DNA of 64,000 nt, taken from contig CAVYXF010000008.1 of the NCBI GenBank assembly GCA_963772335.1, positions 558,001-622,000 of the forward strand, in the 5' to 3' direction. Below are positions 1 through 7,047 of the stretch, one piece after another; the first letter of the stretch is position 1; every line of letters begins with the position of its first letter. Both the position numbers and the translations under genes were made by a program. The stretch comes from CAVYXF01 sp963772335. Its GTDB lineage: Bacteria > Pseudomonadota > Alphaproteobacteria > Rhizobiales > Rhodomicrobiaceae. Below the pieces are notes generated by a model. That model ran no database searches, was not told where the DNA came from, and was given only the letters and a program-made list of their open reading frames with translations.

Positions 1-341
1 CGCGTATCTTTAGAGATATCGCCGTTTTGGATTTTCGCTTTCACCGTCGGCCTGTAGCGTAAGATGTGACAGTCCGTTGTCTAAACCTCGGCCTTTCCGA
101 AAGTTCCGCCGCGGCGTTTCGGCTTCGAGAGAAAGTGTGCTGAACTTGTGAGCTACCCTCCGGAAGAGTTGCGGTACGCATGCGCCGCCGATAGCGAATG
201 CTGGTCGGCAGTGTCGGTTTTACCGCCAAGCGGCCGATCGGCATCATCGCCGGTCATAGTCGCTTGCGCCTCATAGAGTTCAAAAGGGGTAAGGCACGGG
301 CGGAACCGTCGGCTTGGAGCACGTGTTCGTCTAGTTCGAGA
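1..341. other. No gene recognised
   Basis: Short overlapping reading frames exist on both strands, but none has a ribosome binding site, a recognisable motif or a plausible start. I see no repeat or RNA gene. The stretch lies downstream of the small membrane protein gene that ends at 342 on the minus strand. Confidence 0.5.
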
Positions 342-461
342 TCAAGTGCCGACCAGGGGTCCCAAATACACAAGGGCGCCGGTTATCGTGGCCATTCCAA
401 CTAAAATGACCACAGCCATGAGGCCGAGCTTCCAGCCATTGGCGCTAACATTGTCGCTCAA
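342..461 (-). CDS. Small membrane protein, 39 aa (TTG start)
   Basis: The product is 39 aa with one hydrophobic segment (about residues 12-35) after a short polar N-terminus beginning MSDNVSANGWKLG. It was found by homology to the 44-aa protein at 18155-18289, which begins MNDNVTANGLKLA and shares the pattern xDNVxANGxKLxxM...GxLxYLGPL. The matching start here is TTG, about 9 nt after a GGGG purine run. Conservation between two distant loci is the main evidence that this is coding. Topology suggests a single-pass inner-membrane peptide; its function is unknown. The TTG start and small size leave open that it is a decaying copy of the 18-kb gene. Confidence 0.45.
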   Translation of the reverse strand: MSDNVSANGWKLGLMAVVILVGMATITGALVYLGPLVGT

Positions 462-570
462 TCTAAAGTACCCCACGGGAATGGCATCGACCCGCCACTG
501 CCAAGGCCAGTCTCAGGTGCCATTCGGGCGAGGCTTGCTTGCTGTGATGAATGACGATGCGCTGGTCAGG

Positions 571-1359
571 CTATGGGAGCAGGCATACGGCGCCTTTCTT
601 GGTGTAGGGGCGGTTGCACTCCCAATCGTCGCCGAGGTCGGTGAGGTGAGCGTTTTGCGGCACAGGCACGGCAACACAATCGCTCGCCGCGGCGCGATAT
701 CCGCGATTGCACTTCCATCCCAGTCCGTAGGATGCGTCGGATAGGTAGCCATTTGTTGGGACCTCTACCGCGACGCAGCCTTTCCCGTCCACGCGGTATC
801 CGCGCTCGCATGCCCAGCCAGAGCTGGAATACGCGTCACTGAGATAGCCATTTTTGGGCACTTCGACTGCGACACACGTATCGCCTACCGCCTTGTATCC
901 GCGATTACACTTCCACGTATCGCTGTAAGAATCGCCCCGCAGGTAGGCGTTCGGCGGCACGCTTAAGGCCGCACACCTGCCATTGCGCTGAGTGTACCCC
1001 CGATTGCATTTCCACCCAGTGCTGTAGGACGAGCCTGTCAAATAGCCGTTTTCCGGCACGGCAATGGCGAGGCAAGCTTCCTTGTCCTCGCGATAACCGA
1101 AGGTGCATTCCCAACCACGCCCAAAAGATGAACCTGTCGCATAGGCATTGGCTGGCAGAGACAGCGGCTCGCAAGCGCCGGCGGTTTCTTTGAAGCCGCT
1201 ATCGCACGCCCATCCAGCGCTGCTGGACGGCTGTGCATGAGCGTGTGCTGGAATCCTTGCTGCGCGCGCCTCGGCATTGAGCCCACCGGCTCCGGCAAGC
1301 AAAAGCACAAAAATGCCAGCCGCAATATATGCGCGATGCCTCATAGCTGGTGACCGCAT
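571..1359 (-). CDS. Secreted Cys-repeat protein, seven ~33-aa repeats
   Basis: The ATG at 1359 follows an AAGGA site by about 8 nt and gives 262 aa; longer in-frame starts lack such a site. Residues 1-26 form a signal peptide (basic start, then IAAGIFVLLLAGAGG). The mature part is almost entirely seven tandem repeats of about 33 aa with the pattern GWxCxxGYxxxxxxCxAxxVPxNxYLxx, the last one truncated. Each repeat has two cysteines spaced C-x10-C, so one disulfide per repeat after export is likely. No catalytic motif is visible. I do not recognise a named domain; the pattern resembles small disulfide-stabilised repeats of extracellular proteins. A periplasmic or surface structural or binding role is an inference. 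Confidence 0.85.
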   Translation of the reverse strand: MRSPAMRHRAYIAAGIFVLLLAGAGGLNAEARAARIPAHAHAQPSSSAGWACDSGFKETAGACEPLSLPANAYATGSSFGRGWECTFGYREDKEACLAIAVPENGYLTGSSYSTGWKCNRGYTQRNGRCAALSVPPNAYLRGDSYSDTWKCNRGYKAVGDTCVAVEVPKNGYLSDAYSSSGWACERGYRVDGKGCVAVEVPTNGYLSDASYGLGWKCNRGYRAAASDCVAVPVPQNAHLTDLGDDWECNRPYTKKGAVCLLP

Positions 1360-1529
1360 GACATGTTTCCTTCGAGAGCTGGGGCTTAATATCGAAGCGC
1401 GCTTCGCCGCGGCGGGCGAGACCTCCCGAATGCATGAACCAACCCAGCGTAGCAGGAAGTCATCCACACCGCGGTCGTCGGTTCCAAGGATGGGCGGGGA
1501 TACCGCCAATAAAGACGGCCTGCTTGCTG

Positions 1530-1850
1530 CTAAGCGTCGCCAAATGCCGGCAGGCCACCGCTAAGCGTAATCTCGACGGCAGCATCATCGTGCGGGTCAT
1601 CGAGCACAATATCGACAATCTGGCCATCTGCCAATGCAATGCGTGCCGGACCCGCGTGGAACGCCCGGCTGAGCACGCTAGCCCCGCCTTCAATCCGGCC
1701 ATTGCCCGAACGGGTCACCTGATCGAAATAGCCGTCAATCTCGTAAGCGACGGCGCCGTAGCTCTGCCCGCCCGTCCCGTCCAATAGCATTCCGCTACCG
1801 TAGAGACTGCCAAGGTGCTTGAGCAAACGTCTGTGGCGCTGCGAATGCAT
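1530..1850 (-). CDS. Hypothetical protein, 106 aa, copy A
   Basis: I chose the ATG at 1850 because a GGAGA site lies about 9 nt upstream and the same start exists in the near-identical copy at 11969-12289. The protein begins with a basic stretch (MHSQRHRRLLKHL) followed by a Gly-rich, probably beta-rich body containing DGTGGQSYGAVAYEIDGYFD and ALADGQ...VVLDDPHDD. No membrane segment or known catalytic motif is visible. It lies directly downstream of the CsbD-like gene 1924-2142, and the same pair recurs in opposite orientation at 11.7-12.3 kb. DNA identity between copies is very high up to the codons for ALADGQ and then drops sharply. Function unknown. Confidence 0.75.
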   Translation of the reverse strand: MHSQRHRRLLKHLGSLYGSGMLLDGTGGQSYGAVAYEIDGYFDQVTRSGNGRIEGGASVLSRAFHAGPARIALADGQIVDIVLDDPHDDAAVEITLSGGLPAFGDA

Positions 1851-1923
1851 GGGATGATCTCCATTCCGTGACATCGAGGATCGGGCATTCGCAGGTGCAA
1901 TTCGCCACGCCCTCAAATCTCAT

Positions 1924-2142
1924 TCAGAACTGCTTGCCCTCCATCCAGGCCTGAACGTCAGTCGTGACCTGGGCCTCGGTGATGCCCGACCGTCCCTTGA
2001 CCATGGAACGGAGCTGGGCCTCGTTCTTAATCGTCGAGAGATCGTAATGAGTGAGGAAGGTCCATCGCTGCTGAGCGTCCTTTCGATAACCCTTTTTGCG
2101 TAATACCGTCTCGGCGCTTTCGCCACCTTGAAATCCGAACAC
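1924..2142 (-). CDS. CsbD-like small stress protein, 72 aa, copy A
   Basis: The C-terminal half (LSTIKNEAQLRSMVKGRSGITEAQVTTDVQAWMEGKQF region) follows the CsbD pattern seen in the protein at 2552-2752: a helix ending in a lysine-rich turn, then a second helix ending in xGxxF. The N-terminus (MFGFQGGESAETVLRKKGY) is different and Gly/Lys-rich. The ATG at 2148 is only 1 nt from the AGGAG site, whereas the GTG at 2142 sits 7 nt from it and aligns with the ATG of the copy at 11676, so I prefer GTG. CsbD-family proteins are general-stress proteins of unknown mechanism. The second copy in this window is frameshifted, so this one is the functional candidate. Confidence 0.7.
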   Translation of the reverse strand: MFGFQGGESAETVLRKKGYRKDAQQRWTFLTHYDLSTIKNEAQLRSMVKGRSGITEAQVTTDVQAWMEGKQF

Positions 2143-2551
2143 AATCATTCTCCTGGAGAAGCACGGGCCGGCGACCCACAATCAGTGACTCCTGCGTCAC
2201 CGCTTGTCTTGAAGCTCTCCCCAATTTATTTGGGTCAAGCGAACAAAAAACGCAATGATATAAAAAATATATTTATTTCCATCGATGGGTTTATTCACAT
2301 TTCACTGAAATAGTAACTGTTATTTTTGTTGCATATTCCCCAGTGGCAGGGACATTCTCGCGACTTCGATCGTTGGCGGGAGAAAATATTATCGGAAACA
2401 GCCTATAAACGAAAAGCATTTGGCAATTGAGAACATTTATTTCTGCGCCAGTTTGTCATACCCCTTGAATTAAGCAAAATAATTATCAAGTTTAATTGGC
2501 GGCTCCTGATGAGTGCGAATTCAAGTTGAGCCGCATTATTTGGAGAACAAC
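2143..2551. promoter_or_regulatory. AT-rich divergent intergenic region
   Basis: This 409-bp stretch separates two divergently transcribed CsbD-like genes and is clearly more AT-rich than its surroundings, especially 2225-2350 and 2440-2500. It must hold both promoters, but I cannot point to a confident -35/-10 pair or an EcfG-type GGAAC...GTT pair. Low GC may also indicate horizontally acquired or silenced DNA. Confidence 0.4.
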
Positions 2552-2752
2552 ATGGAAAATACCCAGGTTTCTGAGAATAGAAAAATTATTGTCAACGAAA
2601 TTCAGGCAAAGTGGGGACAGTTCTCCGACCAGGATCTCGCGGCACTCAAGGGCAAGGACGATCTGATCTCGCAGGTTAAGTCGATGTATAAACTTGATCA
2701 GGCGCAGGCGCAGAAAGATGTCGAGACCCTGCTGAACGGGCGAGCCTTCTAA
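2552..2752 (+). CDS. CsbD family stress protein, 66 aa
   Basis: The ATG at 2552 follows a GGAG site with 6 nt spacing. The protein has the classic CsbD layout: an amphipathic segment with KWGQFSDQDLAALKGKDDL followed by VKSMYKLDQAQAQKDVETLL, giving two short charged helices and no membrane segment. CsbD-like proteins are small hydrophilic proteins induced by general stress in Bacillus and in proteobacteria; their biochemical role is unknown. It is divergent from the related gene at 1924-2142 and is followed within 14 nt by a GC-rich hairpin. Assignment to the family is confident; any specific function is not. Confidence 0.85.
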   Translation: MENTQVSENRKIIVNEIQAKWGQFSDQDLAALKGKDDLISQVKSMYKLDQAQAQKDVETLLNGRAF

Positions 2753-2765
2753 TTCTCGTCCATTG

Positions 2766-2791
2766 GAGGGGAGCCGCTTGCGGCGCCCCTC
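2766..2791 (+). terminator. Terminator-like hairpin after CsbD gene
   Basis: Stem GAGGGG-a-GCCGC, loop TT, then GCGGC-g-CCCCTC. It is an almost perfect 11-bp stem placed 14 nt after the CsbD stop codon. No T-tract follows, so it may act as a transcript-end stabiliser rather than a canonical intrinsic terminator. Confidence 0.45.
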
Positions 2792-2875
2792 TCACGCTTC
2801 AAGTCATGCCTGATCCATCCATGCCCAATCCTTTGTCTTCTCCAAATTTCCGCAAACTCCGCAAGAAGGTGATGC

Positions 2876-3256
2876 ATGTCCAATCTGTCCGGCCGTCGTA
2901 TCCTCGTGGTCGATGGGGAACCGTTGACGGCTTTGATGCTGGAAAGGCTATTGAAGGAGCTGGGTTGCAGTGTACCCGGCAGGGCAGGGAAAGCCGCTGA
3001 TGCTATGGCCATCATAGAGACGGATCGGCTGGGTCTGGACGCCGCGACCCTGAAATTCGCCGATGAAGGCAGCGCGGAAGTCGCTGCCGCGCTGGAGGGG
3101 CGCGGAATCCCCTACGTTATCACCACCAGCCCTGACTCTCCGGCGGTCTCGAGTCCGTTGAAGGATCGCCCTATCCTGGTCGCGCCGTTCCTGCTGGAAG
3201 ATCTGAAATGCGCGCTTTCAGGTCTGGATATGAGGCAGCGGCATTCGACGAGATAG
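2876..3256 (+). CDS. Receiver-like protein lacking the phosphoacceptor Asp
   Basis: This 126-aa protein has the fold signature of a CheY-type receiver: beta-1 RRILVVDGEP (residues 7-16), an amphipathic helix ending ELGCSV, beta-4 PYVITT (79-84) and beta-5 ILVAPF (100-105). Key residues are changed. The acidic pair after beta-1 reads VDGE, the position of the phosphorylated Asp in beta-3 (canonical LDAAxLDVN) is Lys60 in LDAATLKFAD, and the conserved Lys of KPF is Ala103. Thr83 or Thr84 could fill the usual Thr position. It should therefore not be phosphorylated normally and may act as a constitutive pseudo-receiver or be decaying. It stands alone, with no kinase next to it. Confidence 0.78.
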   Translation: MSNLSGRRILVVDGEPLTALMLERLLKELGCSVPGRAGKAADAMAIIETDRLGLDAATLKFADEGSAEVAAALEGRGIPYVITTSPDSPAVSSPLKDRPILVAPFLLEDLKCALSGLDMRQRHSTR

Positions 3257-3512
3257 ATGCCGCGTCTCCCGGCGCATTCGCTCCAGCTTGAGTGCGATGG
3301 TTCTCTCCGTGCTGGAAACGGGGAGGGCCGATCGGTCAGCGGCAGAGCGACTATCTGTGAGATGCTGACAGCGGATTGCTAAGCGCTGGGGTCGAGGTGG
3401 CAAACGGCCAAGCGCATCGGTTGCCGAGCACATAGGTGCCTCCCGATTGGCCGCGCGTGGGGTCGGCGAGCACCAAGTTGACGATCTCGCGCGCCAGAAA
3501 TGGAGGCCCGCC

Positions 3513-3818
3513 ATGGCCAGTATTCTCATCCAGTGCTCTCGGCCTGAAAATGGAGGAAGCCCCATTACGGGATTTGCCTTCACCATCGAATATGATCAGG
3601 GAAAGCAGGTCCGATTTGCCGATCTGCCTATTCCGCCGAGCTCCGACGCGAACTCACTTGGTGCTTTCCGCCAGGAGCTCAGGCGACTTGGGACCGCCAT
3701 TCTCGAAGTGGCCGGCTCGGGCGCGGACATCCATTGGAACCGGTCGGACGGGCAGCGGTCGGGAGATATGCGGCAGTGCCCGACGGACGCTCGTCGCGTC
3801 GACGCCCAGGAGCCCTGA
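3513..3818 (+). CDS. Hypothetical protein, 101 aa, copy A
   Basis: The start ATG follows a strong GGAGG site with about 6 nt spacing, and the same start and site exist in a second, frameshifted copy at 15385-15628. The conserved part reads ITGFAFTIEYDQGKQVRFADLP...SDANxLGAFRQELRRL, suggesting a small beta sheet followed by a helix. After residue 78 the two copies diverge, and the tail here (NRSDGQRSGDMRQ...) looks unselected, so the native stop may have been lost. No known domain, signal peptide or membrane segment is visible. Function unknown. Confidence 0.65.
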   Translation: MASILIQCSRPENGGSPITGFAFTIEYDQGKQVRFADLPIPPSSDANSLGAFRQELRRLGTAILEVAGSGADIHWNRSDGQRSGDMRQCPTDARRVDAQEP

Positions 3819-3853
3819 ATTGGTCTCACTCGATATCCCACATTGGGAAAATC

Positions 3854-3925
3854 ATGCCGGTGAGCGGCAGCTTCATCGGAATGACCGACGCATTTCAGCG
3901 GATGTCCGTGGAAGTCGTGGTTAAG
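3854..3925 (+). pseudogene. Relic of a transglutaminase 3' end
   Basis: Read in one frame, this short stretch gives MPVSGSFIGMTDAFQRMSVE, which matches the C-terminal PVAGSFIGSSDAFTGMSVE of the intact transglutaminase at 10456-11331. Nothing matching the catalytic core is present upstream, so only the last 24 or so codons survive. It is one of several relics in 0.3-6.9 kb matching genes at 10.4-18.3 kb. Confidence 0.6.
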
Positions 3926-4279
3926 CTGTGGAGGGGCGGCGCGGCAAGGGGGCACCCTGACGCCTGTCCTTGTCGGTTTGTGCGATCGGGATATCGCATC
4001 CTCTATATTGGGCCCGCTCTATATTGGGCCCGGCGGCGCGTTGGCGCTCTCGCCGACCAGAGAGCTGCACCAATGTCTTGGGAGAACGGCGGCACTCTGT
4101 GCTAAATTATCGTTTCGATATGACGAGCGGGAACGTCCAGATCATATTTTTTCTTCCTGCTTTATCTTCGCCATCACCTGGATTGCACTCACTGCGCTTC
4201 TCTAGCGACAAGCTCGCTTGTCTGGCAGCACAGCACCAGAAAAGCGTCTTTGTACGCCATCAACAAGGAATTCTAGATC
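3926..4279. other. Gene-free stretch with 16-bp tandem duplication
   Basis: No supported gene. Positions 4001-4016 and 4017-4032 are a perfect head-to-tail duplication of CTCTATATTGGGCCCG. Frames crossing the region have no start signals or recognisable motifs. The right end carries the upstream region of the gene at 4280. Confidence 0.5.
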
Positions 4280-4528
4280 ATGGTCTCCCAAAGCAAAACC
4301 TCCACGGGGATTGGCAGCCGAGGACGGTTAACTTTCGACAGTTCGCGGCAATCACGGCCTTCCCCCATTAGATCTCAGAGCAGCCGTCCTACTGATCTCC
4401 AGGCCAGCATCAAGCGCTACACAGCGCTGGCGCTCGACGCGGCCGCCGGAGGCGACCAAGTGAAATCGGAAAGCTACTATCAGCAAGCCGAATATTACGT
4501 CAAGCTGGTGAGAGGAGACCGCGATTAA
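4280..4528 (+). CDS. DUF4167-like small protein, 82 aa
   Basis: The ATG follows an AAGGA site at about 10 nt. The C-terminal half, SIKRYTALALDAAAGGDQVKSESYYQQAEYYVKLV, matches the TPR-like helix pair of the alphaproteobacterial DUF4167 family (pattern YxxLAxDAxxxGDxVxxENYxQHAEHY). Full family members carry a basic, low-complexity N-terminus and a longer tail; this one keeps a short Ser/Arg-rich N-terminus and ends right after the helix pair. It is either a minimal member or a truncated gene. Function of the family is not established; the basic N-terminus has suggested nucleic-acid binding. Confidence 0.65.
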   Translation: MVSQSKTSTGIGSRGRLTFDSSRQSRPSPIRSQSSRPTDLQASIKRYTALALDAAAGGDQVKSESYYQQAEYYVKLVRGDRD

Positions 4529-4600
4529 GAATATTCCGGAACACCAGCTCAACTGGCCTTACCAGGGCATGCGCTTAAAATTTCGACCGGAGACATCAAG

Positions 4601-4616
4601 CGCTCTTCCGCGAGCG
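4601..4616 (+). terminator. Hairpin at group II intron insertion site (copy 1)
   Basis: Stem CGCTC / GAGCG with a 6-nt loop, followed by GATTTGTT and then the intron boundary GTGTG. The same hairpin and following bases flank the second intron at 25708-25723. Class C group II introns are known to insert just after terminator-type hairpins, which fits this arrangement. Confidence 0.55.
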
Positions 4617-4624
4617 GATTTGTT

Positions 4625-6500
4625 GTGTGCTGGGCATGCTCAGTAGCTTGGGGGTGAAAGTCCCCTACCCAACCTGATGGAGGTGAAGGGTTAGCAAAAT
4701 GCAAGGGCCGCCGCCGCGAGGCGGGGTCTGAAAGAAGCATCGAGCAAACGTGCGGGTCGATGGACAAGAACCGGATAGTCTAGAAGGCGCGAGCATCGGA
4801 CGAGCGGCCAACGTACCGCAAAGTCCATATCCATCAAGGATGCGAAGCGTAGATCCGGCGATCGTGCACGGAAGGCAACTGAGCTTACCCCAGGAGATCT
4901 GCCCTGTGTCGCCTTTGGCGACTGGGACGACCGAAAGGCCGTCCGATCGCAGGGCAGAAGTCAGCAGAGGGCATAATAGGCGGCGCGATCCGCTGAAGGC
5001 CCGAACGAGATGCAGGACGAGTAGGACATGACCCTCAGACGCGGCGGACGGCAGAATGTCCGGCCTCAGCTGGACCTCAACTCTCAGCTTGCGGGTGAAG
5101 CCCAGGAAGCAGGAGGCGAGGCGACCGAGTTGCGTCGGGCGGGGAATGATCCCGAAAGCCCAGCCGGCACCGATCGATTGATGGAGGAGATATGTGAGCG
5201 AAACAATCTGAAGGCGGCATTGCAACGTGTGAGGAACAACAAGGGTAGCCCGGGCGTCGATGGCATGACCGTCGATCAGCTTGCCGGCTATCTGAAGCAG
5301 CTTGGCCGGCAATCCGGGCTCAACTTCTGAGCGGGATCTACAACCGAAACCGGTGAGGCGGGTGGAAATTCCCAAACCGGACGGCGGGACGCGCAAGCTT
5401 GGCATCCCGACGGTGCTGGATCGATTCATCCAGCAGGCGGTGATGCAGGTGCTGCAACGGCGTTGGGATCGGACGTTCTCTGACGGCAGCTATGGGTTCC
5501 GCCCTGGGCGGTCCGCGCATCAAGCCGTGGCTCAGGCGCAGAAATATATCGCCGACGGCCATGACTGGGTGGTCGATCTTGATCTGGAGAAGTTCTTCGA
5601 TCGGGTCAACCACGACAGGTTGATGGGCCAGATCGCCCGGCGGGTCGGGGACAGGCGGCTACTCAAACTCATTCGGGCGTTCCTAACCGCCGGAGTGATG
5701 GAGAACGGCTTGATCAGCGCCAGTGTGGAAGGAACCCCGCAAGGGGGGCCGCTTTCGCCGCTGCTTAGCAATCTCGTGCTCGACGAACTCGACCGTGAGC
5801 TGGAGCAACGCGGGCACCGCTTCGTTCGATATGCGGACGACTGTAATATCTACGTTCGCAGCGAACGAGCGGGGCAGCGGGTGATGACGAGCCTTGTGCG
5901 CTTCATCATGCAAAGGCTCAAGCTCAAGGTCAACGAGGCGAAGAGCGCGGTAGCGCAACCGCAGCAGCGGAAGTTTCTCGGATTTAGCTTCAGCGACGGC
6001 CCCACGGTCCTGCGCACTATCGCGCCAAAGGCCCTGGAGCGGTTCAAACAGCGAATCCGGGACATCACACGGCGGGCCAGGGGCGCCAGTGTGGAGACGA
6101 TCATGGCGGAGCTGGCAGCGTATATGCGGGGTTGGCGAGGCTATTTCGGATTCTGCGAAACGCCCCAAGTGCTGCTGGTTCTCATGCGTTGGGTTCGGGT
6201 GCGGCTTCGGTCTGCCTTGTGGCGACAATGGAAAACACCACGCCGTCGCCGGGCAGCACTGATCGCCCTCGGGGTCTCTCCATGGTTGGCGGAAGGTACC
6301 GCCGGCAGTGTGCACGGACCCTGGCGCCTGGCCCGATCCAAGGCCCTCTCACGCGGGTTGAACAATGCCTACTTTCGATCGCTCGGTCTTCCTGCATTGG
6401 TCAAGGAGCGCTAGCCATTGCCGCTCGAACCGCCGTGTACGGACCCGTATGCACGGTGGTGTGGGAGGGGCGGAGCCGCAAGGCTCCCCCCTATCCCGAT
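4625..6500 (+). mobile_element. Class C group II intron, copy 1
   Basis: The 5' end GTGTG at 4625, the maturase frame in the middle, a domain V-like segment (GAACCGCC...CCGTATGCACGGTGG) near 6425-6465 and a 3' end CTATCCCGAT at 6500 define a group II intron of about 1.88 kb. It is almost identical to the copy at 25732-27604. It carries a 5-nt insertion near 4780 and two 1-nt deletions in the maturase. Identity with the other copy continues about 22 nt past the predicted 3' end apart from two bases, so the exact 3' boundary or shared exon sequence is uncertain. Its own maturase is broken, so it would depend on the other copy for splicing help. Confidence 0.8.
5028..6414 (+). pseudogene. ltrA: Group II intron maturase, frameshifted
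   Basis: The gene encodes reverse transcriptase/maturase (with RYADD catalytic motif, maturase domain and C-terminal GIIM-type region) but is split. Compared with the intact copy at 26130-27518 it lacks one A in AGCAGC(A)TTGG near 5300 and one G in CTAC(G)AACC near 5341. The total length is 1387 instead of 1389 nt. The first frame stops at 5328-5330 after about 100 codons; the rest is open from 5302 in another frame and keeps all RT motifs. Elsewhere only scattered single-base differences are seen, so inactivation is recent, or the deletions are sequencing errors. Confidence 0.85.
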
Positions 6501-6583
6501 CTTCACCGCAGATGCGAAGGTCGCGCTTCCGTCACGAACAGCGGCTGTTCGCTCAACAGTGGAACACATTACCTCCCCGGCTT

Positions 6584-6793
6584 TCACCAGCGCCTTACCC
6601 GCCCGTACGGCCGTCTCAGCCCATCCTTTGCCGATCGGCAGTCCGGGCATCGCATAGCACCGGGCTGCGCAACTGGCTGGCCGCAGTCACGGCACGGGTC
6701 GCGCCGCGCCTTGCGGGCAACCGCGCCGCTACAGGCTCGCACTTCTTGCGGGATGCTCGCTGACCATCTGCGCAGCAGCTCTTCTTCGGTCAT
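6584..6793 (-). CDS. Small zinc-ribbon protein, 69 aa
   Basis: The ATG at 6793 follows an AGGAG site about 8 nt upstream. The protein starts MTEEELLRRWSASIPQEVR and carries a CxxC-x11-CxxC module (CRDCGQPVAQPGAMRCPDC), a typical zinc-ribbon knuckle pair, then a basic tail. It has no membrane segment. Such small ribbons often bind nucleic acid or a protein partner; which applies here is unknown. It lies between the intron and a relic of a cold-shock gene and has no obvious operon partner. Confidence 0.7.
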   Translation of the reverse strand: MTEEELLRRWSASIPQEVRACSGAVARKARRDPCRDCGQPVAQPGAMRCPDCRSAKDGLRRPYGRVRRW

Positions 6794-6819
6794 GATACCA
6801 ACTCCTGCGCATAAGCAGC

Positions 6820-6873
6820 GTGTCGACACTCAAAGGATCCGGCAGTTCCCGCCATAATCTGCGGATCTCATGA
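6820..6873 (+). pseudogene. Relic of a cold-shock gene 3' end
   Basis: The frame ending at TGA 6871-6873 reads VSTLKGSGSSRHNLRIS, matching the C-terminus VSDKESGSSAATNLRIS of the intact cold-shock protein at 12483-12692. DNA similarity continues about 20 nt past the stop (GGATCTCATGATGGTTT). The upstream RNP motifs are absent, so this is a 3' remnant only. Confidence 0.6.
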
Positions 6874-7047
6874 TGGTTTGGGTGCGAGCGGTCTGCACTC
6901 GCGCAAACGCTGCTGCCCGCCGTCTCGCCCTTGAGAGTCCGGTTTGTGTGCAGGTTTCTCGGACGCCTGCCGGGAGCGAGCATGCCGTAGCTCGACATGC
7001 GGGCGCCCGAGAACCTGGACAGGAGGGGTCCTTCCCCATCCGGTCGA

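Noticed and set aside
4529..4600. Gene interrupted by group II intron copy 1
   Set aside because: Joining the sequences flanking the intron gives no continuous reading frame or family match, so the site is intergenic.
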